DNA from: SABI01 sp964453215
GTDB lineage: Bacteria > Spirochaetota > Spirochaetia > Sphaerochaetales > Sphaerochaetaceae
Length of the DNA stretch: 7,217 bases
Reading direction: 5' to 3'
NCBI GenBank assembly: GCA_964453215.1
Contig: CAYVRR010000096.1
Span: 1-7,217 of the forward strand
Under the pieces are notes generated by a model. That model was not told where the DNA came from and searched no databases. It worked only from the letters and a program-made list of their open reading frames with translations. The translations under genes were made by a program, and so were the position numbers. Positions 6,051 through 7,217 of the stretch are shown in pieces; position 1 is the first letter of the stretch; each line of letters begins with the position of its first letter.

Positions 6051-7100
6051 TTACAATGGCAATCTTACTGATTTCCCAATTTTTGCACTTTTATATATTG
6101 CTTGTATGATCTCGACAGATTTTCTTGCCTCTTCCCCTGATACCAATGGCTCTTGGTTCTTTTCAATAGCCCCAAGAAAGTCTTTAAACTGCTCTACATG
6201 TCCATGAATGCCAATTGAAGTTGGATTAGAGGCTCCACCACCGGTCGAAGACAAAGAAGAGAAAGATTCTCTTATCGTTGCGTCTTCATCTGTTTCCTTA
6301 TCAAAAGACCAATAGATGATATCTTCTTCTTCAAGAATCGCACTTCCTTTTGTACCGCATATCTCTATCCGTTTCAGGAACCCTGGAAATATACCGGTAC
6401 TACTCTCAACCACCCCAAATCCACCATCCTTGAGGCGGAGAATAGCCACAGCAGTGTCTTCAACCTCAATTCTCTCATGAGCAAGCGTGGCGACCTTTGA
6501 TTCAACCTCCTCAACACTTCCTACAAACCACTGCAGAAGGTCGATTGCATGAATTGACTGATTCATGAGTGCACCACCACCATCCAAATTCCAGGTACCT
6601 CTCCATGCTACAGCATCGTAATACTCTTGACTCCTATACCATTTTACTTGGGCCGTTGCCAGAAGAATCTTTCCAAAACGTCCTTCATCCAAAGCCTTCT
6701 TGAGAATTTTGGCTCCTCTATGAAATCTCGATTGGAATATTCCTCCGAGCGTTACATTGTTTGCTTTCGCCGCTTCAATTATCTGATCACATTTCTCGAT
6801 GGTAATCTCGATAGGCTTTTCCACTAGGACATGTTTCTTTGCCTGTATTGCAGCGAGAGCACCATCCATATGCAAGCCCGAAGGAGTCGTAATGGTAACC
6901 ACATCAATGGATGGATTGGAAAGGAATGCATCGAGATCTGAATACCCTTTTGCTTGATATTTTTCACAAAAGGCATCAGCTTTCCCTGGAACAATATCAA
7001 ATCCAGCGACAAAACGAGCATTAGGTATTTGCTGAATTGCTTTGACATGGAAGTCTGCAATAGTCCCAAGTCCCAAGATTCCAATTCCAAATGATTTCAT
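6051..7100 (-). CDS. Gfo/Idh/MocA-family NAD(P)-dependent oxidoreductase
   Basis: This 349-residue protein is a cytoplasmic dehydrogenase of the Gfo/Idh/MocA family, which oxidises or reduces sugars, inositols and sugar acids with NAD(P). The N-terminal Rossmann fold has the ILGLGTIADFH stretch (8-18) for the dinucleotide. FDIVPGKADAF (34-44) follows, with an acidic Asp35 at the end of beta-2 that favours NAD. TTPSGLH is at 71-77 and the catalytic EKP at 94-96 (Lys95). The C-terminal half has WNLDGGGALMNQSIHAIDLL (170-189) with the active-site His184. The ATG at 7100 has GGAGGAG at 7109-7115 with 8-nt spacing. An upstream in-frame ATG (7133) lies inside the -10 element and is unlikely. As first gene of the transporter operon it probably acts on the imported compound or a derivative. 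Exact substrate is unresolved; the Asn at 180 and overall motif resemble UDP-sugar or WlbA-like members only loosely. Confidence 0.92.
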   Translation of the reverse strand: MKSFGIGILGLGTIADFHVKAIQQIPNARFVAGFDIVPGKADAFCEKYQAKGYSDLDAFLSNPSIDVVTITTPSGLHMDGALAAIQAKKHVLVEKPIEITIEKCDQIIEAAKANNVTLGGIFQSRFHRGAKILKKALDEGRFGKILLATAQVKWYRSQEYYDAVAWRGTWNLDGGGALMNQSIHAIDLLQWFVGSVEEVESKVATLAHERIEVEDTAVAILRLKDGGFGVVESSTGIFPGFLKRIEICGTKGSAILEEEDIIYWSFDKETDEDATIRESFSSLSSTGGGASNPTSIGIHGHVEQFKDFLGAIEKNQEPLVSGEEARKSVEIIQAIYKSAKIGKSVRLPL

Positions 7101-7108
7101 CAACAAAA

Positions 7109-7115
7109 CTCCTCC
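7109..7115 (-). promoter_or_regulatory. Shine-Dalgarno that fixes the oxidoreductase start
   Basis: GGAGGAG on the minus strand lies 8 nt before the ATG at 7100. It picks this codon over the in-frame ATG at 7133 and gives the usual start of the Rossmann fold three residues in (MKSFGIGILG). Confidence 0.85.
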
Positions 7116-7131
7116 AGAAGGTCTTACATTC

Positions 7132-7160
7132 ATCCTAAAAGTGAATTGTTAATTTGTCAA
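7132..7160 (-). promoter_or_regulatory. Sigma70-type promoter of the oxidoreductase-tctCBA operon
   Basis: On the minus strand a perfect -35 TTGACA (7155-7160) is separated by exactly 17 bp from TAGGAT (7132-7137; four of six -10 matches). Transcription would begin near 7125, giving a leader of about 25 nt with the GGAGGAG site. The upstream DNA to the window edge is almost all A/T and could act as an UP element. Confidence 0.75.
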
Positions 7161-7175
7161 TCTAAATTACAAATT
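7151..7175. promoter_or_regulatory. Candidate operator dyad over the -35 box
   Basis: AATTTGT (7151-7157) and ACAAATT (7169-7175) are perfect inverted 7-mers with an 11-bp gap. The left arm overlaps the -35 element, a typical repressor position. AAATTAC also occurs twice in direct orientation (7164-7170 and 7183-7189, 19 bp apart). AT-rich DNA makes such symmetry easier by chance, and no regulator gene is in the window. Confidence 0.35.
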
Positions 7176-7180
7176 ATTGA

Positions 7181-7197
7181 TAAAATTACGAATTTTA
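7181..7197. promoter_or_regulatory. Second AT-rich palindrome upstream of the promoter
   Basis: TAAAATT (7181-7187) and AATTTTA (7191-7197) are perfect inverted repeats around ACG. The element lies about 20 bp upstream of the -35 box, suited to an activator or second repressor site. It could also belong to a divergent gene beyond the window edge. Confidence 0.35.
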
Positions 7198-7217
7198 CTT
7201 TATATAATAATTTTTAA

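Noticed and set aside
7101..7133. An upstream ATG giving an 11-residue longer oxidoreductase.
   Set aside because: It overlaps the -10 element and lies upstream of the expected transcript start, while GGAGGAG points to the ATG at 7100.
1..7217. CRISPR arrays, tRNA or rRNA genes, insertion-sequence ends.
   Set aside because: No regularly spaced repeats, no cloverleaf or rRNA-like stretches and no transposase or terminal inverted repeats were seen by eye.

Overview
The window reads as bacterial chromosome, moderately AT-rich, with every convincing gene on the minus strand. The lineage is most likely a spirochaete, perhaps Sphaerochaeta-like. That guess rests on a tripartite tricarboxylate transporter (TTT), a binding-protein leader with a GAPEA-type stretch just after the signal, and relaxed lipobox-like leaders. 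No rRNA or taxonomic marker is present, so it is only a guess.

Reading in the direction of transcription (high to low coordinates), the first block is a compact catabolic/transport operon at about 7160-2930. It has a clear sigma70-type promoter (TTGACA, 17-bp spacer, TAGGAT) surrounded by AT-rich dyads. Next come a Gfo/Idh/MocA-family NAD(P)-dependent oxidoreductase, tctC (periplasmic binding protein), tctB (small membrane subunit) and tctA (large membrane subunit), followed by a hairpin terminator. Gaps are 37, 69 and 15 bp. A strong hairpin sits between tctC and tctB, where it could set binding protein above permease, and a smaller one lies just upstream of tctC. Shine-Dalgarno sites place the starts of the oxidoreductase, tctC and tctB downstream of the longest possible ORFs. 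The genes suggest uptake of a carboxylated compound and its oxidation or reduction by the co-transcribed dehydrogenase. The substrate cannot be read from sequence.

The second block (2241-2989) is about 750 bp without an intact gene. It holds the operon terminator, a protein-like open stretch without a start codon that looks like a 3' gene remnant (2673-2882), and an odd interleaved inverted-repeat pair (2550-2608).

The third block (2240-114) is the most interesting gene: a 708-residue, apparently membrane-anchored GIY-YIG (Mug113/T5orf172-type) nuclease with a DUF4041-like region and long coiled coils. This domain set matches the recently described SNIPE antiphage nucleases, which act at the inner membrane on incoming phage DNA. 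This version adds a lipoprotein-like leader and a strongly acidic, Ser/Pro-rich segment of about 190 residues ahead of the transmembrane helix. That predicts an exported N-terminal arm joined to a cytoplasmic nuclease. The gene stands alone, has no visible Shine-Dalgarno, and carries a near-perfect dyad immediately before its ATG. The last 113 bases hold only a short palindrome and no certain gene.
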